Origin: Fictibacillus fluitans
GTDB taxonomy: Bacteria > Bacillota > Bacilli > Bacillales > Fictibacillaceae
Direction: 5' to 3'
Assembly (NCBI RefSeq): GCF_030418125.1
Contig: NZ_JAUHTR010000007.1
Span: forward strand, 1-64,000
DNA length: 64,000 nt
The position numbers and the translations under genes are program-made. This document shows positions 1 to 9,441 of the stretch, piece after piece. The notes beneath the pieces are model-generated. The model was not told where the DNA came from and did no database searches. It saw only the letters and a list, made by a program, of their open reading frames with translations. Every line of letters begins with the position of its first letter. Within the stretch, counting starts at the first letter, position 1.

Positions 1-28
1 AGCTGGCTCATCTGAGCCAGCTTTTTAT
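1..28 (+). terminator. Rho-independent terminator at window edge
   Basis: A 10-bp inverted repeat (AGCTGGCTCA / TGAGCCAGCT) with a 2-base loop is followed by TTTTTATT. It is shaped as a terminator for a plus-strand gene that ends left of the window. It also lies just downstream of the minus-strand yuzB stop, so it may stop both, but the bases left of position 1 are not visible. Confidence 0.6.
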
Positions 29-33
29 TATGA

Positions 34-270
34 TTAAAACATCGGATTTTCTTCAAGAAACTTATAAATATTTTCAACCAGCTCGTCCGGCGTTTCGCCG
101 CGCACAATTTCACCATTTACCAATGCGAATAGAGAACGGGCACAGTGACCACAATATCCGAGACAGCCGTATTCAATCACATCCAGATCATAATCCTGTT
201 CCAGTTTTTCAAGTGCACGCTGTGAACCGTTGGCCAGGTTGCTGACACAAAATTCGATAATCGGTCTCAT
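34..270 (-). CDS. yuzB: YuzB, DUF1450 family protein
   Basis: This 78-residue protein belongs to the small Cys-rich YuzB/DUF1450 family, whose function is not known. It has an early Cys in CVSN (about residue 8) and a GCLGYCGHC cluster (about residues 35-43), which suggests metal or Fe-S binding. The start follows GAGGTG at 8 bases. It is divergent from yutJ, the arrangement I recall from Bacillus subtilis. The family call is firm; the cofactor idea is inference. Confidence 0.88.
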   Translation of the reverse strand: MRPIIEFCVSNLANGSQRALEKLEQDYDLDVIEYGCLGYCGHCARSLFALVNGEIVRGETPDELVENIYKFLEENPMF

Positions 271-360
271 CTTTTCACCTCGCCTTACTTTTCTATCGTA
301 TATTGCCCCGGCTTCTCCGTCAAACCCTTTTACTTCTTCCTTTTGTTTTTAGGAAAATAG

Positions 361-388
361 TTGAGAATTTATAGTAAAATGCTATACT
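361..388 (+). promoter_or_regulatory. Predicted SigA promoter of yutJ
   Basis: TTGAGA (361-366) and TATACT (383-388) are separated by 16 bases, close to the SigA consensus, and lie about 110 bases before the yutJ start. No operator is evident in the leader. Confidence 0.5.
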
Positions 389-500
389 AAGAAGTGTTTG
401 AATGTGAAATCGCTTCCTGAGAAGCTTTAAAAAATGCGGGATTGCCGCTACTAATGTTGCCATTATTTACACATAGTGCCATAGAAAGAAGGGAAAGACA

Positions 501-1565
501 ATGAAACACCTTGTATTGCTTGGCGGAGGATATGGAGGTATGCGACTTTTAAAACGTCTTTTAAATTCTCCTGAGCTTCCATCCGATGTCCAAATTACCT
601 TAATTGACAAGCAGCCTTATCATTGTTTGAAAACAGAATATTATGCACTGGCGGCTGGAACGATTTCTGACCACCATATTCGTGTTCCTTTCCCGGAGCA
701 CCCACAGCTTAAAATAAAATACGGGATTGTTACTGAACTTGATTTTAACAACAAACAAGTCCAGCTGGCTGACGACGAACCCGTAGCATATGATGAATTG
801 ATCATCGGCCTTGGCTGTGAGGATAAATACCATAATGTCCCTGGAGCGAAAGAATATACACTGAGCATCCAGAGTGTGGACAAGTCACGTGAAACGTACC
901 AGGTCCTGAACAATCTTCCTCATAATGGAGTAGTAGGTGTGGTAGGCGCCGGTCTAAGCGGCGTGGAACTTGCCAGTGAACTGCACGAAAGCCGTTCAGA
1001 CCTTAAAATTATTCTTTTTGATCGTGGTCCAATCATACTTAATGGTTTTAAACCCCGCTTGAGCAACTATGTTCAAAACTGGTTCATTCAGCATGGCGTT
1101 GAAGTTGTTAATAATTCCAACATCACCCGTGTGGAAAAAAATGTTTTGTACAATCATGACACCGCCATCGAATGCGATGCGATCGTATGGACAGCCGGCA
1201 TTCAGCCCAACAAGCTGGTTCGCGATCTTGACGTGGAAAAAGACCCGCAAGGCCGTGTGAAGCTGACGAAGTACCATCACCTTCCTGATAACGAAGATGT
1301 GTATGTAGTAGGTGACTGTGCCAGCATGCCTTTCTCACCAAGCGCCCAGCTTGCTGAGGAACAGGCAGAGCAAATTTCTGATATTCTTCTTAAAAAGTGG
1401 AAGAATCAGCCGATGCCTGAACTTGAGGAAATCAAGCTTAAGGGAGTTATGGGTTCATTAGGGAAAAAGAGCGGCTTTGGAACCATGGGCGGCGCTTCCC
1501 TCATCGGACGTGTGCCTCGTCTGCTAAAATCCGGTATTCTATGGCTTTATAAATATCAAAACTAA
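501..1565 (+). CDS. yutJ: NADH dehydrogenase-like flavoprotein YutJ
   Basis: A 354-residue pyridine nucleotide-disulfide oxidoreductase of the type II NADH dehydrogenase group. The N-terminal FAD-binding GGGYGG sits at residues 8-13. A second Rossmann motif (VGAGLSGVE) marks the NAD(P)H domain near residue 150, and VVGDCA near residue 270 is the second FAD contact. Length and motifs fit YutJ of Bacillus, a paralogue of Ndh/YumB whose physiological role is unproven. There is no N-terminal membrane segment, so it is expected to be cytosolic or peripheral. The start follows AAGGGAAAG. The gene is monocistronic and ends at a strong bidirectional terminator. Confidence 0.85.
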   Translation: MKHLVLLGGGYGGMRLLKRLLNSPELPSDVQITLIDKQPYHCLKTEYYALAAGTISDHHIRVPFPEHPQLKIKYGIVTELDFNNKQVQLADDEPVAYDELIIGLGCEDKYHNVPGAKEYTLSIQSVDKSRETYQVLNNLPHNGVVGVVGAGLSGVELASELHESRSDLKIILFDRGPIILNGFKPRLSNYVQNWFIQHGVEVVNNSNITRVEKNVLYNHDTAIECDAIVWTAGIQPNKLVRDLDVEKDPQGRVKLTKYHHLPDNEDVYVVGDCASMPFSPSAQLAEEQAEQISDILLKKWKNQPMPELEEIKLKGVMGSLGKKSGFGTMGGASLIGRVPRLLKSGILWLYKYQN

Positions 1566-1576
1566 AAAGGACTGTA

Positions 1577-1609
1577 AAAAACCCCGCAGGGCGTCCCTGC
1601 GGGGTTTTC
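1577..1609. terminator. Bidirectional terminator between yutJ and yuzD
   Basis: A perfect 10-bp stem, CCCCGCAGGG (1582-1591) and CCCTGCGGGG (1595-1604), has a CGT loop. It is flanked by AAAAA on the left and TTTT on the right, so it can stop the convergent genes on both strands. Confidence 0.9.
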
Positions 1610-1626
1610 ATATGATGACAAATCCT

Positions 1627-1953
1627 TTAGCCGACATCCTTATAACCGTTTAGTTCCATGATGGCATATATGTCCTTAAGCCTTGGGTTGCCTTCTGCTA
1701 CAATTTCATCATTAATAACAACCACAGGATAGAAGAGGTCTTCTTCCACTATTTGATGCGCAAACTTTTGATTCTCCGCTTCAACCGTCGAAAAGATATC
1801 AATAAATTCGATGGTAAACAGTTGATCGGGATATTTACGTGAAATGGCCGCCTGCAGCCATTCCGCGGTTTCTTTGGAAGATGGCAAATTCACGCAGCTT
1901 GCACATTTCTGCTCACCGCCGAATACCTTGATCGTAATCTGTTTCCTGTCCAT
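1627..1953 (-). CDS. yuzD: YuzD, DUF1462 thioredoxin-fold-like protein
   Basis: A 108-residue protein of the YuzD/DUF1462 family. It has a thioredoxin-like layout: a beta strand (ITIKVFGGE) followed by a CASC pair near residue 17. Function is unknown, and the vicinal cysteines suggest redox or metal handling. I chose the ATG at 1953 because it gives the usual length; an in-frame GTG nine bases upstream has a poorer ribosome site. It is divergent from yutI, the NifU-like Fe-S carrier, as in Bacillus subtilis, which fits but does not prove a link to Fe-S metabolism. Confidence 0.82.
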   Translation of the reverse strand: MDRKQITIKVFGGEQKCASCVNLPSSKETAEWLQAAISRKYPDQLFTIEFIDIFSTVEAENQKFAHQIVEEDLFYPVVVINDEIVAEGNPRLKDIYAIMELNGYKDVG

Positions 1954-2053
1954 TCGCCTCACCCCAGCTTAAAAGTCCCTGCACGTTTTATTGTAATCGA
2001 TTACGGGAACTTAATAAAGATGAATTCTTTTTAAATGTTGTGATGCGCGCACA

Positions 2054-2082
2054 TGGATTTTTTGAATCAAAACCCGTATAAT
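2054..2082 (+). promoter_or_regulatory. Possible SigA promoter of yutI
   Basis: A perfect TATAAT (2077-2082) lies 17 bases after a weak -35-like TGGATT (2054-2059), 34 bases before the yutI start. The -10 is convincing and the -35 is not. Confidence 0.4.
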
Positions 2083-2116
2083 AAGGGTAAGTTGTTTATG
2101 AAAGGAGTTTTCTATT

Positions 2117-2356
2117 ATGGCTACTGAAGTTTCTATGCGTGATCAAGTTGAAGAAGTTCTAGATAAATTACGCCCATTTTTGCTTCGTGACGGCGGAGAC
2201 GTGGAGCTTGTTGACATTGAAGATGGAATTGTAAAAGTCCGTCTTATGGGTGCTTGCGGAAGCTGCCCTTCCTCCACGATTACACTAAAAGCCGGTATTG
2301 AGCGTGCTCTTCTTGAGGAAGTACCCGGCGTTGTTGAACTGGAACAAGTATTCTAA
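2117..2356 (+). CDS. yutI: NifU-like Fe-S carrier protein YutI
   Basis: A 79-residue NifU C-terminal domain (Nfu) protein. The GACGSCPSS motif near residues 45-53 supplies the CxxC that binds a bridging [4Fe-4S] cluster in this family. Nfu proteins receive clusters from the Suf machinery and pass them to target enzymes. The gene for lipoyl synthase, a typical Nfu client, is also in the window, as is the sufCDSUB operon. AAAGGAG lies 9 bases before the ATG. The gene is alone between an upstream promoter and a strong terminator. Confidence 0.92.
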   Translation: MATEVSMRDQVEEVLDKLRPFLLRDGGDVELVDIEDGIVKVRLMGACGSCPSSTITLKAGIERALLEEVPGVVELEQVF

Positions 2357-2369
2357 TAATCGCTTATAA

Positions 2370-2421
2370 AAAACCCCCGTACCGCGTGAACTGTAATGGT
2401 TCATCGAGGTACGGGGGTTTT
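2370..2421. terminator. Bidirectional terminator, yutI / thrB
   Basis: A 14-bp stem AAAACCCCCGTACC (2370-2383) pairs with GGTACGGGGGTTTT (2408-2421). The 24-base loop can fold again (TGAAC/GTTCA). It lies directly after yutI and overlaps the region just past the thrB stop, so it serves both. Confidence 0.88.
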
Positions 2422-2423
2422 AT

Positions 2424-3335
2424 TTATGCCGGGAGGCAAAGCTGCTGGACAAGAACGCCTTTCACATCAGGAGAAACCACCTTGCATACATAGCCCTCAA
2501 ATGCGCTGGCGATCTGGCCGCATACCTTTGTGCCTGAACCTGCAGGTACAAAAGAAACCATGGCAGGCCCCGCTCCGCTGATGGCTGTTCCATAGGCGCC
2601 TGCTTCAGCAGCTTTTTTCTTGATCTCTGTAAAATCCGGAAACCACTGCTGCCGGTAAGGCTCGTGAAACCGGTCCTTGTTCATCATCTTGCCTGCTGTT
2701 CTCCAATCCCCCCGCAGCAGTGAAGCTACCAGTACATTGCTGACCGCACTTGCCTGAACCGCTTCAGCGTGCGCCAGGTTTTCGGGCAATGCTTCCCTCG
2801 CCATGCTTGTGGCAAGCTCAAATGATGGAATAGTGAGAACCAGTTCAACCGATAAATCGGTGACATGAACGGTTTCCACCAGGTTTTCATCATACCAGCT
2901 GATCGCCAGACCCCCAATTAAGGATGGAACCACATTATCCGGATGCCCCTCCATCTTGCAGGCAAAAAGTGCTTTTTCGTCCTTTGAGAGCGACAGAGAA
3001 AGCACGCGGTTTGCCCACTCAATCCCTGCCACGATTGCTGCTGCACTGCTTCCCATCCCTCTGGATAATGGAAGTTCGCTTTCCACTTCCAGGGAACAGC
3101 AAGGCAGGTCTTTATTATAGGCACCAGCAACCATTGTTGCTGCCTGGAGAATCAAATTATTCTTTTCGCCATTGAGGCTTTCAAGCTCTTTTCCGAAGTA
3201 TGTGATCTTCTGCTCACGGGATGGAAAAACATTCACCGTTAAATACATGGACAACGCCATGCCCACCGAATCAAATCCAGGTCCTAAATTAGCCGTGCTG
3301 CCCGGTACTTGGATAGAAAAAGGAGCAAAGGTCAT
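2424..3335 (-). CDS. thrB: Homoserine kinase
   Basis: Phosphorylates homoserine to O-phosphohomoserine for ThrC, in the cytosol. The 303-residue GHMP kinase shows the ATP loop [11 protein letters not shown] at residues 89-99 and the C-terminal [10 protein letters not shown] motif. The open frame runs further upstream, but the real start is the ATG at 3335, which overlaps the thrC stop as ATGA, the usual translational coupling. It is the last gene of hom-thrC-thrB and ends at the terminator shared with yutI. Confidence 0.96.
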   Translation of the reverse strand: MTFAPFSIQVPGSTANLGPGFDSVGMALSMYLTVNVFPSREQKITYFGKELESLNGEKNNLILQAATMVAGAYNKDLPCCSLEVESELPLSRGMGSSAAAIVAGIEWANRVLSLSLSKDEKALFACKMEGHPDNVVPSLIGGLAISWYDENLVETVHVTDLSVELVLTIPSFELATSMAREALPENLAHAEAVQASAVSNVLVASLLRGDWRTAGKMMNKDRFHEPYRQQWFPDFTEIKKKAAEAGAYGTAISGAGPAMVSFVPAGSGTKVCGQIASAFEGYVCKVVSPDVKGVLVQQLCLPA

Positions 3336-4393
3336 TGTAATACACAACCCTTCATGGCCTCCCTTAAATCTTCCAGTTGATTGGATACTTTTACTGGATT
3401 GACCGTAACCGTGTCCATCGCTGTTTCCGGGTCTTTCAATCCGTTTCCTGTCAATACCGCTACTACTTTTGTCCCGGGAGCAAGCTGGCCGCTTTTCACA
3501 AGTTTCCATACCCCTGCAATGGAAGAACAAGAAGCCGGCTCGGCGAAGACGCCTTCCTTCCTGGCCAGCAGGTGATACGCCTCCACAATTTCCTCATCAG
3601 ATACACTGTTTACACCGCCGCTGGACTGCTCTACGGCTTCCAGGGCAAAATTCCAGCTGGCCGGATTTCCTATGCGAATAGCTGTTGCAATGGTTTCGGG
3701 ATTTTTGACAACGGCTTTATTTACAATCGGCGCAGCTCCCTCCGCCTGAAATCCTTGCATACGGGGAAGCCCGGTTCCTAACTTTTCATTATATTCTTTA
3801 AAGCCTTTCCAGTACGCTGAAATGTTTCCGGCATTCCCCACCGGGATGGCAAGAACATCCGGTGCTGAACCAAGTGTGTCCACAATTTCAAAGGCTGCAG
3901 TCTTCTGGCCCTCGAGACGGAACGGGTTTACTGAGTTAACAAGTGTCAATGGCTCTTCTTCGCTCAATTTCCGTACCATTTGGAGCGCTTCGTCGAAATT
4001 CCCTTCAATTTCAAATACTTCCGCACCATACATTTTTGCCTGTGCCAGCTTGCCAAGAGCTACTTTACCGGACGGGATGACGACAAGACAGCGAAGACCA
4101 GCTCTCGCTCCATACGCAGCTGCTGCGGCACTTGTATTCCCTGTGGAAGCACAGATGATGGCTTTGCTGCCTTCTTCTTTGGCTTTTGCCACAGCCATTA
4201 CCATTCCACGATCTTTAAACGATCCTGTTGGATTCGCTCCTTCATATTTAACAAAGAGCTCGATCCCCCACTCTTTAGAAAGATGCTCAAGCGGTATAAG
4301 CGGTGTATTGCCTTCCTGCAGAGAAAGTTCAGGTGTTTGATCGGTAACCGGTAAAAAGTCCTTATATTTATGAATTAATCCTTTGTAGCTCAT
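3332..4393 (-). CDS. thrC: Threonine synthase
   Basis: Converts O-phosphohomoserine to threonine using PLP. The 353 residues match the short Bacillus ThrC. Lys60 in GSFKDRG is the expected Schiff-base lysine, and GNAGN near residue 185 is the phosphate-binding loop. AAGGAGG precedes the ATG. It overlaps hom upstream and thrB downstream by four bases each, so the three genes are translated as one coupled unit. Confidence 0.96.
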   Translation of the reverse strand: MSYKGLIHKYKDFLPVTDQTPELSLQEGNTPLIPLEHLSKEWGIELFVKYEGANPTGSFKDRGMVMAVAKAKEEGSKAIICASTGNTSAAAAAYGARAGLRCLVVIPSGKVALGKLAQAKMYGAEVFEIEGNFDEALQMVRKLSEEEPLTLVNSVNPFRLEGQKTAAFEIVDTLGSAPDVLAIPVGNAGNISAYWKGFKEYNEKLGTGLPRMQGFQAEGAAPIVNKAVVKNPETIATAIRIGNPASWNFALEAVEQSSGGVNSVSDEEIVEAYHLLARKEGVFAEPASCSSIAGVWKLVKSGQLAPGTKVVAVLTGNGLKDPETAMDTVTVNPVKVSNQLEDLREAMKGCVLQ

Positions 4394-5688
4394 TGTGCTC
4401 CTCCTTCTACGCGGTAGTGGCTTTTGATTTGATTAACAACCCCGGAATCCTTGAGCTGCTGATAGATTTTGTCATTTTGCTGCTTGGTCGTCGTATGGGT
4501 GACAAGTACCACCTCGGCCACACCGTTATCTCCAACCGGCTGCTGAAGCAGCTTTTCCAAGCTTACTTCATTCTGGGCGAAAACCGATGTCAGTGCAGAG
4601 AATGTGCCTGCCTCATCTTTAACATGCAGCCTGTAGAAATACTTTCCAGAGATTTCATCGTCCTTCTTGAGCTGCTTATCAAATTGGGGAGCTACAACGC
4701 TTCTACCGTTAACACCGAGGCGCATATTCCTAACAACAGCTACAAGGTCTGACACGATGGAAGTTGCGGTGGGCAACTGGCCGGCACCAGGGCCAAACAG
4801 CATGGTCTCGCCGACTGCCTCGCCATAAATATAGACGGCATTGTACTCATTTTGCACGGCCGCAAGCGGGTGGGAATCCGGCAGAAGTGTCGGTTCCACA
4901 CTGACTTCCACCTTGCCATTGTCTTTCTTTGCATTTCCGATCAGTTTCATGGTGTAGCCAAACTGACGTGCATATTCCAGGTCTTCGCTTGTGATGCTTG
5001 AAATTCCTTTTACCTCCACATCATCCAGATGAATATTCATGGAAAAACCGAGAGAAGCCAGAATGGCCATTTTGCGTGCCGCATCAATTCCTTCCACATC
5101 GGAGGTAGGATCCGCTTCAGCATAACCCAGCTCCTGGGCTTCTTTTAAAACTTCTTCAAAGGTCAAGTTTTCTTTATCCATTTTCGTTAATATATAATTG
5201 GTGGTTCCGTTGACAATCCCCATCATTTTCGTAATCCGGTCAGATGCCAGTCCATCTACCAGCGTACGGATAATCGGGATTCCCCCGGCTACACTCGCTT
5301 CATAAAATAAGTCGCATCCATTTTCTTCAGCTGCTGATAAAAGTTCAGCGCCATGTAATGCCATAAGGTCCTTGTTGGCCGTAATCACATGCTTCTTGTT
5401 GCTGAGCGCCTGCAGAATATATTCTCTTGCCCGCTCAATTCCGCCGATCACTTCGATCACCACATCAATTTCAGGGTCCTTAACGACCTCATCTGCCCTG
5501 CTCGTCAATAGCTCGGGCTTAATGTTGCATGACCGTTCCTTATCAAGATTTTGAACAAGCACTCGTTTTATGTAGACCGGACAGCCTACACGGTGAAGCA
5601 ATTCTTCCTGATGGCCTTCCACCATTCTAACGACACCGCTGCCTACTGTCCCAAGCCCCAATAATCCTACAGATACGTTCTGAACCAT
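4390..5688 (-). CDS. hom: Homoserine dehydrogenase
   Basis: Reduces aspartate semialdehyde to homoserine with NAD(P)H, the branch point to threonine and methionine. The 432-residue protein has the nucleotide-binding GLGTVG at residues 11-16, the catalytic domain in the middle and a C-terminal ACT domain from about residue 350 ([14 protein letters not shown]), the usual site for threonine feedback. The start at 5688 follows AGGAGTG; the longer open frame has no ribosome site. It is the first gene of the threonine operon. Confidence 0.95.
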   Translation of the reverse strand: MVQNVSVGLLGLGTVGSGVVRMVEGHQEELLHRVGCPVYIKRVLVQNLDKERSCNIKPELLTSRADEVVKDPEIDVVIEVIGGIERAREYILQALSNKKHVITANKDLMALHGAELLSAAEENGCDLFYEASVAGGIPIIRTLVDGLASDRITKMMGIVNGTTNYILTKMDKENLTFEEVLKEAQELGYAEADPTSDVEGIDAARKMAILASLGFSMNIHLDDVEVKGISSITSEDLEYARQFGYTMKLIGNAKKDNGKVEVSVEPTLLPDSHPLAAVQNEYNAVYIYGEAVGETMLFGPGAGQLPTATSIVSDLVAVVRNMRLGVNGRSVVAPQFDKQLKKDDEISGKYFYRLHVKDEAGTFSALTSVFAQNEVSLEKLLQQPVGDNGVAEVVLVTHTTTKQQNDKIYQQLKDSGVVNQIKSHYRVEGGAQ

Positions 5689-5740
5689 TGCCAACACTCC
5701 TGTCCTCACTAGAAATACATCTGTTTTTGTATTAAGGACA

Positions 5741-5769
5741 ATTGTAGACGTAATTTGGGCTTGGCACAA
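5741..5769 (-). promoter_or_regulatory. Predicted promoter of hom-thrC-thrB
   Basis: On the minus strand, TTGTGC (5769-5764) and TACAAT (5746-5741) are 17 bases apart, leaving a leader of about 45 bases. The -10 is good and the -35 weak. The leader is too short for a T-box. Confidence 0.45.
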
Positions 5770-5854
5770 CCAGTAGTTTTGTAAAGATTTTGGAAGCGTT
5801 TTCAGATACAGAGAAGACAAGCACCTTAATGTTAATAAGCTGCTATTGTACTAC

Positions 5855-6631
5855 TTATCGCATAAACCCGCCTTCGGAGTGAAGGATTTGTCCGGTAATC
5901 CATTCGCTTTCATCGCTTGCCAAAAAAGCCAATAATCTGGCAGCATCCTCAGATCTGCCTGCTCTTCCTTTTGGAAACAGGGGCAAAAGAGCGAGACGGG
6001 TGTCAGCGTCCATCCAGCCTGTATCGGTCGGTCCTGGATTAATCGCATTTACGTTGATTCCCCGGGAGGCCACCTCAGCACTTAATGTCACTGTCATGGC
6101 ATCAATGGCTCCCTTCGTTGACGCGTAAGCCCATTCACCAGGCATTGGTCCTTTGGATTGCCCGGATGTTATATTAATAATTCTTCCTCCGGTTTTTCCA
6201 GTCCAGCGCCGGACAAATTCAGCCGAGAGCATGGCCGTCGCCCGGATATTAATCTCGTAATACTTATCCCAATGTGCTGCTGTAATGGTATCCAGACTGT
6301 CATTTACGGAATAACAGGCATTATTCACCAAAATTGCTGGAGATCCCACCATGCGTTCTGCTTCATCGAATAATAGCCTGTACGATGATTCACTGGCCAA
6401 ATCAAGCTGAATCATACCCGTTGCCGCCCCAATGTCCTTTAGCTCCTGTAGAAGTATACCTGGATCACTTTCTTTTTTCCCCCACGGCATCTCTTCATCA
6501 TAAGGAGTGTAATACGTAAAGAACACGGATGCGCCTTCATGGGCGAGCGCCCTGCAAAACGCTGCACCCATCCCTTCAAGACGGCTGACACCTGTTACCA
6601 CAGCGGTTTTTCCTTCCAGTCTCCTGTTCAT
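5855..6631 (-). CDS. SDR family oxidoreductase
   Basis: A 258-residue classical short-chain dehydrogenase. The cofactor loop TGVSRLEGMG is at residues 13-22, followed by NNA near residue 103, an ITS serine and a YASTK catalytic pair near residue 168. The C-terminal substrate region suggests an FabG-like NAD(P)H reductase, but the substrate cannot be read from the sequence. It lies 16 bases downstream of a 2-hydroxyacid dehydrogenase on the same strand and is probably cotranscribed with it. AGGGGGGC precedes the start. Confidence 0.85.
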   Translation of the reverse strand: MNRRLEGKTAVVTGVSRLEGMGAAFCRALAHEGASVFFTYYTPYDEEMPWGKKESDPGILLQELKDIGAATGMIQLDLASESSYRLLFDEAERMVGSPAILVNNACYSVNDSLDTITAAHWDKYYEINIRATAMLSAEFVRRWTGKTGGRIINITSGQSKGPMPGEWAYASTKGAIDAMTVTLSAEVASRGINVNAINPGPTDTGWMDADTRLALLPLFPKGRAGRSEDAARLLAFLASDESEWITGQILHSEGGFMR

Positions 6632-6647
6632 GTTCCTGCCCCCCTAC

Positions 6648-7613
6648 TTATCCGTTTACTGGTGCAGGAGGTATAAGCCCCTGCAGAACGTTCTCAATAT
6701 TTTTGCATGCTAACCGGGCCATTTGCATCCGCGTCTCCAGAGTGGCGCTTCCGATATGGGGAAGAGCAACCAGATTGGCATGCTTTAATAGGAAATGATC
6801 CGCCTGAATCGGTTCTTCGCGAAAAACATCGAGCCCGGCCCCTCTGATCCACCCCTTGGTCAAGGCTTTGTCCAGCGCTTTTTCAACCACTACTCCTCCC
6901 CGGGAAGCATTGAGAAAGATAGCGGATTCCTTCATGGTTTGAAATGCATTTTCATCAAACATATCTTTTGTCTCATTAGTTAGAGGTACAAGGCAAACCA
7001 CATAATCGGACGTTTTTAGCACGTCTTCAAAGGAGCGGTAGGACAAATTCAGTTTTCGCTCCACTTCTTCTTTCCGGCTGCGGTTATGGTAGAGAATATT
7101 CATATTAAAACCAGCCGCTCTCTTGGCAACGGCTTCTCCAATTCGTCCCATCCCGACAATCCCCAGGGTTTTATGATGAATATCCGTTCCTGCAAGCAGC
7201 AAAGGGGCCCAGCCCGTCCATTTTCCTTCTTTTATATACTGTGCAGCCTCTGTGATTCTTCTTGCCGTGGCCATCAGCAGAGCAAAGGTCAAATCAGCCG
7301 TCGTATCGGTGAGGACGTCCGGCGTATTGCAAATGGTAATCCCTTTTTTAGTTGCATAAGGAACATCAATATTGTCATAGCCGACTGCCAGATTGGCAAC
7401 CACTTGAAGATTTGGCGACTGATCCATCAGCTCTTCATCAATTTTATCTGAAAGCAGGGTAAGCAGTCCGGTTGCTTTTGCAGCCTCTTCAAGCAGACGT
7501 TTACGGGGAACCGGCTTAAATTCATCTTCCCACATCGTCACAACGGCAATTTTCTGTAATTCGTCCATTGTTGTTTCAGGAATTTTTCTTGTTATAAAAA
7601 TATACGGTTTCAT
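6648..7613 (-). CDS. D-2-hydroxyacid dehydrogenase (glyoxylate/ketogluconate reductase type)
   Basis: A 321-residue NAD(P)-dependent D-isomer 2-hydroxyacid dehydrogenase. It has GMGRIG at residues 154-159 and the catalytic triad Arg238 (NASRGG), Glu267 (EEP) and His286 (LPHIGSAT). It resembles GhrB/YvcT proteins, which reduce glyoxylate, hydroxypyruvate or 2-ketogluconate. A glycerate kinase operon at 25-29 kb makes hydroxypyruvate reductase activity attractive, but this is inference. The start follows TTGGAGTG. It probably forms an operon with the SDR gene downstream. Confidence 0.87.
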   Translation of the reverse strand: MKPYIFITRKIPETTMDELQKIAVVTMWEDEFKPVPRKRLLEEAAKATGLLTLLSDKIDEELMDQSPNLQVVANLAVGYDNIDVPYATKKGITICNTPDVLTDTTADLTFALLMATARRITEAAQYIKEGKWTGWAPLLLAGTDIHHKTLGIVGMGRIGEAVAKRAAGFNMNILYHNRSRKEEVERKLNLSYRSFEDVLKTSDYVVCLVPLTNETKDMFDENAFQTMKESAIFLNASRGGVVVEKALDKALTKGWIRGAGLDVFREEPIQADHFLLKHANLVALPHIGSATLETRMQMARLACKNIENVLQGLIPPAPVNG

Positions 7614-7670
7614 TCTGGCACTCCAAACCTTTTTCCTTATTTTCTCATGTTCCCGCTTTCATTTCAAAAG

Positions 7671-7700
7671 AAAAAAGCGCTCTTTAATGAGAGCACTTTT
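7671..7700 (-). terminator. Terminator after yutH
   Basis: On the minus strand GCTCT (7694-7690 side, within GTGCTCT) pairs with AGAGC across a 6-base loop, followed by GCTTTTTT. It overlaps the yutH stop codon. The stem is short but the U-run is good. Confidence 0.6.
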
Positions 7701-8727
7701 ATCCGTTTGGAATCAGCCAATCCACCACAGGGATCTGCAGACGGTCTGCCGGAAGACCGATGATTGGGAAAAAGGAGCGTAAAAACTCTTCATTCTGCTC
7801 TTCCATCAGCAAATACTCGGTAAATTTATGCTGAGACAGCTCTTTGCCAATCTCCCGTTCATTCTTGTAATGGTTTTCGATCATGTCATAATACCAGACA
7901 GGAAAAAGGAGCCTTCCGTACAGCAGTCTCCATCCTTCTCTTTTTAACGGAGTCACCTTCTCATACTCATCCAGGAAGGATGTAACGGTGTCCGGACTGA
8001 AATTTCTTTGGTACACGCATGAACGGATCCATTCTGCGATATCACGTACAGGGTGATCTAGCACCCAACCCGTCGGAAGCTTTACATAATCGTTGTCAAA
8101 CTGCAGCCAGGAGTTCTCCTGAAAGCGTTCATGCACGATGGATGGCCCTTCCTCCTCCCTCATGGAATCCTCCAGGTTGTAATCAATAATGTATTGAATG
8201 GCATTCTCTGATAAACCCTCAAAATACGGAAAGGTGGTTAAAAACAACGTGTCAAATTCATTTTTCACCGGCTTGGCAAAGACCTCCTGATACCATTCCT
8301 TTGCCTGGTCAACCCGGTTCATCCAAAGCGCCGCCCAGCTTCCATACAAATAACTATCTGTCGGAACCGGCGGAGGAGGAAGGTCTTTGCCGTTTCTGTG
8401 GAAATGAGCGAGTTCCTCACCCATCGTTTTCTTCTCTGACGTATCCCGGTCTGATTGTTCAATCTTAAACAGCAGGATGGACTCGCCTTCAATGTTTGCA
8501 TTGGGCATATTGGTCATCGTTGGAAAAAGCCCCGCAATTCCGGTTTCTCCCTTATATCGCAAATAATCGCTGAAGTATACGATCTCTTCGATCCGGTCAA
8601 TCGTAATCTTTTTTTGCGGAACAACGAGGTATGGTTCCCCTTCAGAAACAAAATATCGGTATCCGCTGATGCTCCGCTTCCCTTCGCAATATAATTGATA
8701 ATGATGATAAACGTCTCTCTCGAACAT
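7699..8727 (-). CDS. yutH: Spore coat-associated protein YutH
   Basis: A 342-residue member of the bacterial spore kinase/CotS-like family, which has a protein kinase-like fold related to aminoglycoside phosphotransferases. YutH associates with the endospore coat. Sequence and position next to pgpA (yutG) match Bacillus YutH. No complete kinase catalytic HxDxxxxN motif is obvious, so activity is doubtful. I took the ATG at 8727 behind GAGGTGAGG rather than the in-frame GTG nine bases upstream. It supports a spore-forming host. Confidence 0.85.
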   Translation of the reverse strand: MFERDVYHHYQLYCEGKRSISGYRYFVSEGEPYLVVPQKKITIDRIEEIVYFSDYLRYKGETGIAGLFPTMTNMPNANIEGESILLFKIEQSDRDTSEKKTMGEELAHFHRNGKDLPPPPVPTDSYLYGSWAALWMNRVDQAKEWYQEVFAKPVKNEFDTLFLTTFPYFEGLSENAIQYIIDYNLEDSMREEEGPSIVHERFQENSWLQFDNDYVKLPTGWVLDHPVRDIAEWIRSCVYQRNFSPDTVTSFLDEYEKVTPLKREGWRLLYGRLLFPVWYYDMIENHYKNEREIGKELSQHKFTEYLLMEEQNEEFLRSFFPIIGLPADRLQIPVVDWLIPNG

Positions 8728-8870
8728 AGCCCTCACCTCAAGTTCTTCAATAATTATAGTCTATGACCCAGGTGCCCTGTTGGTTATTAATTTTTGGCCG
8801 GACTCATAAGTTAGGTCTGGACACATATACTATAAAAACCCAAACGTCGCGGAAGATAAGGAGATTTTTT

Positions 8871-9368
8871 ATGAGAGAGAAAAAGGTAGAGAATGTTGAG
8901 GAATCGGCCATGCGCCTGCTTTCGGAGCGGGGCGTAACATTAAAAGATATCGCAGAACTTGTTTATTTCCTTCAGGTGCCTTACCATCCAGACCTGGAAT
9001 TGTCCGTCTGTCTGCATAACGTGGAACGGGTGGTTGCCAAGCGGGAGGTACAAAACGCCATATTGACCGGTATACAGCTTGACATGCTCGCCGAAAAGAA
9101 AATGCTGGAGGGACCCCTTCAGGAGATTTTGGAGCGGGATGAGAGCCTGTACGGTATTGATGAAGTGATAGCACTTTCCATTGTTAACATATACGGATCA
9201 ATCGGCTTTACCAATTATGGTTTTATTGATAAACAAAAGCCAGGCATTCTGGAAAAGCTGAACGATAAATCCAGCGGAAAAGTCCACACTTTTCTTGATG
9301 ATATTGTCGGGGCGATTGCCGCCGCAGCATCAAGCCGGCTGGCCCACCGTGCGGCAAACGCAGAATAA
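8871..9368 (+). CDS. pgpA: Phosphatidylglycerophosphatase A family protein (YutG)
   Basis: A 165-residue PgpA/YutG-family protein expected to remove phosphate from phosphatidylglycerophosphate in phosphatidylglycerol synthesis. Unlike E. coli PgpA it has no strong membrane helices, as is usual for the Bacillus form. Acidic residues likely to bind Mg2+ lie in YGIDEVIA (about residue 95) and FLDDIVGA (about residue 145). The ATG at 8871 has AAGGAG 7 bases upstream; the longer frame starting at 8763 has no ribosome site. It is divergent from yutH. Confidence 0.85.
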   Translation: MREKKVENVEESAMRLLSERGVTLKDIAELVYFLQVPYHPDLELSVCLHNVERVVAKREVQNAILTGIQLDMLAEKKMLEGPLQEILERDESLYGIDEVIALSIVNIYGSIGFTNYGFIDKQKPGILEKLNDKSSGKVHTFLDDIVGAIAAAASSRLAHRAANAE

Positions 9369-9370
9369 AA

Positions 9371-9441
9371 AAAACAGCACCCAATGTGCTGTTTTCATTG
9401 CACTCAGATACTGTTTCTTAACAGCATCGAGTGCTTTTTTT
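9371..9441 (+). terminator. Two tandem terminators after pgpA
   Basis: The first hairpin is ACAGCAC (9374-9380) / GTGCTGT (9386-9392) followed by TTTT. The second is GCACTC (9400-9405) / GAGTGC (9429-9434) with an inner CTGTT/AACAG helix, followed by TTTTTTT. The left one, preceded by A8, can also act on minus-strand yutF transcripts. Confidence 0.8.

Noticed and set aside
5689-5769. T-box or other riboswitch before hom
   Set aside because: The leader is only about 45 bases after the promoter candidate; no T-box sequence or terminator is present.
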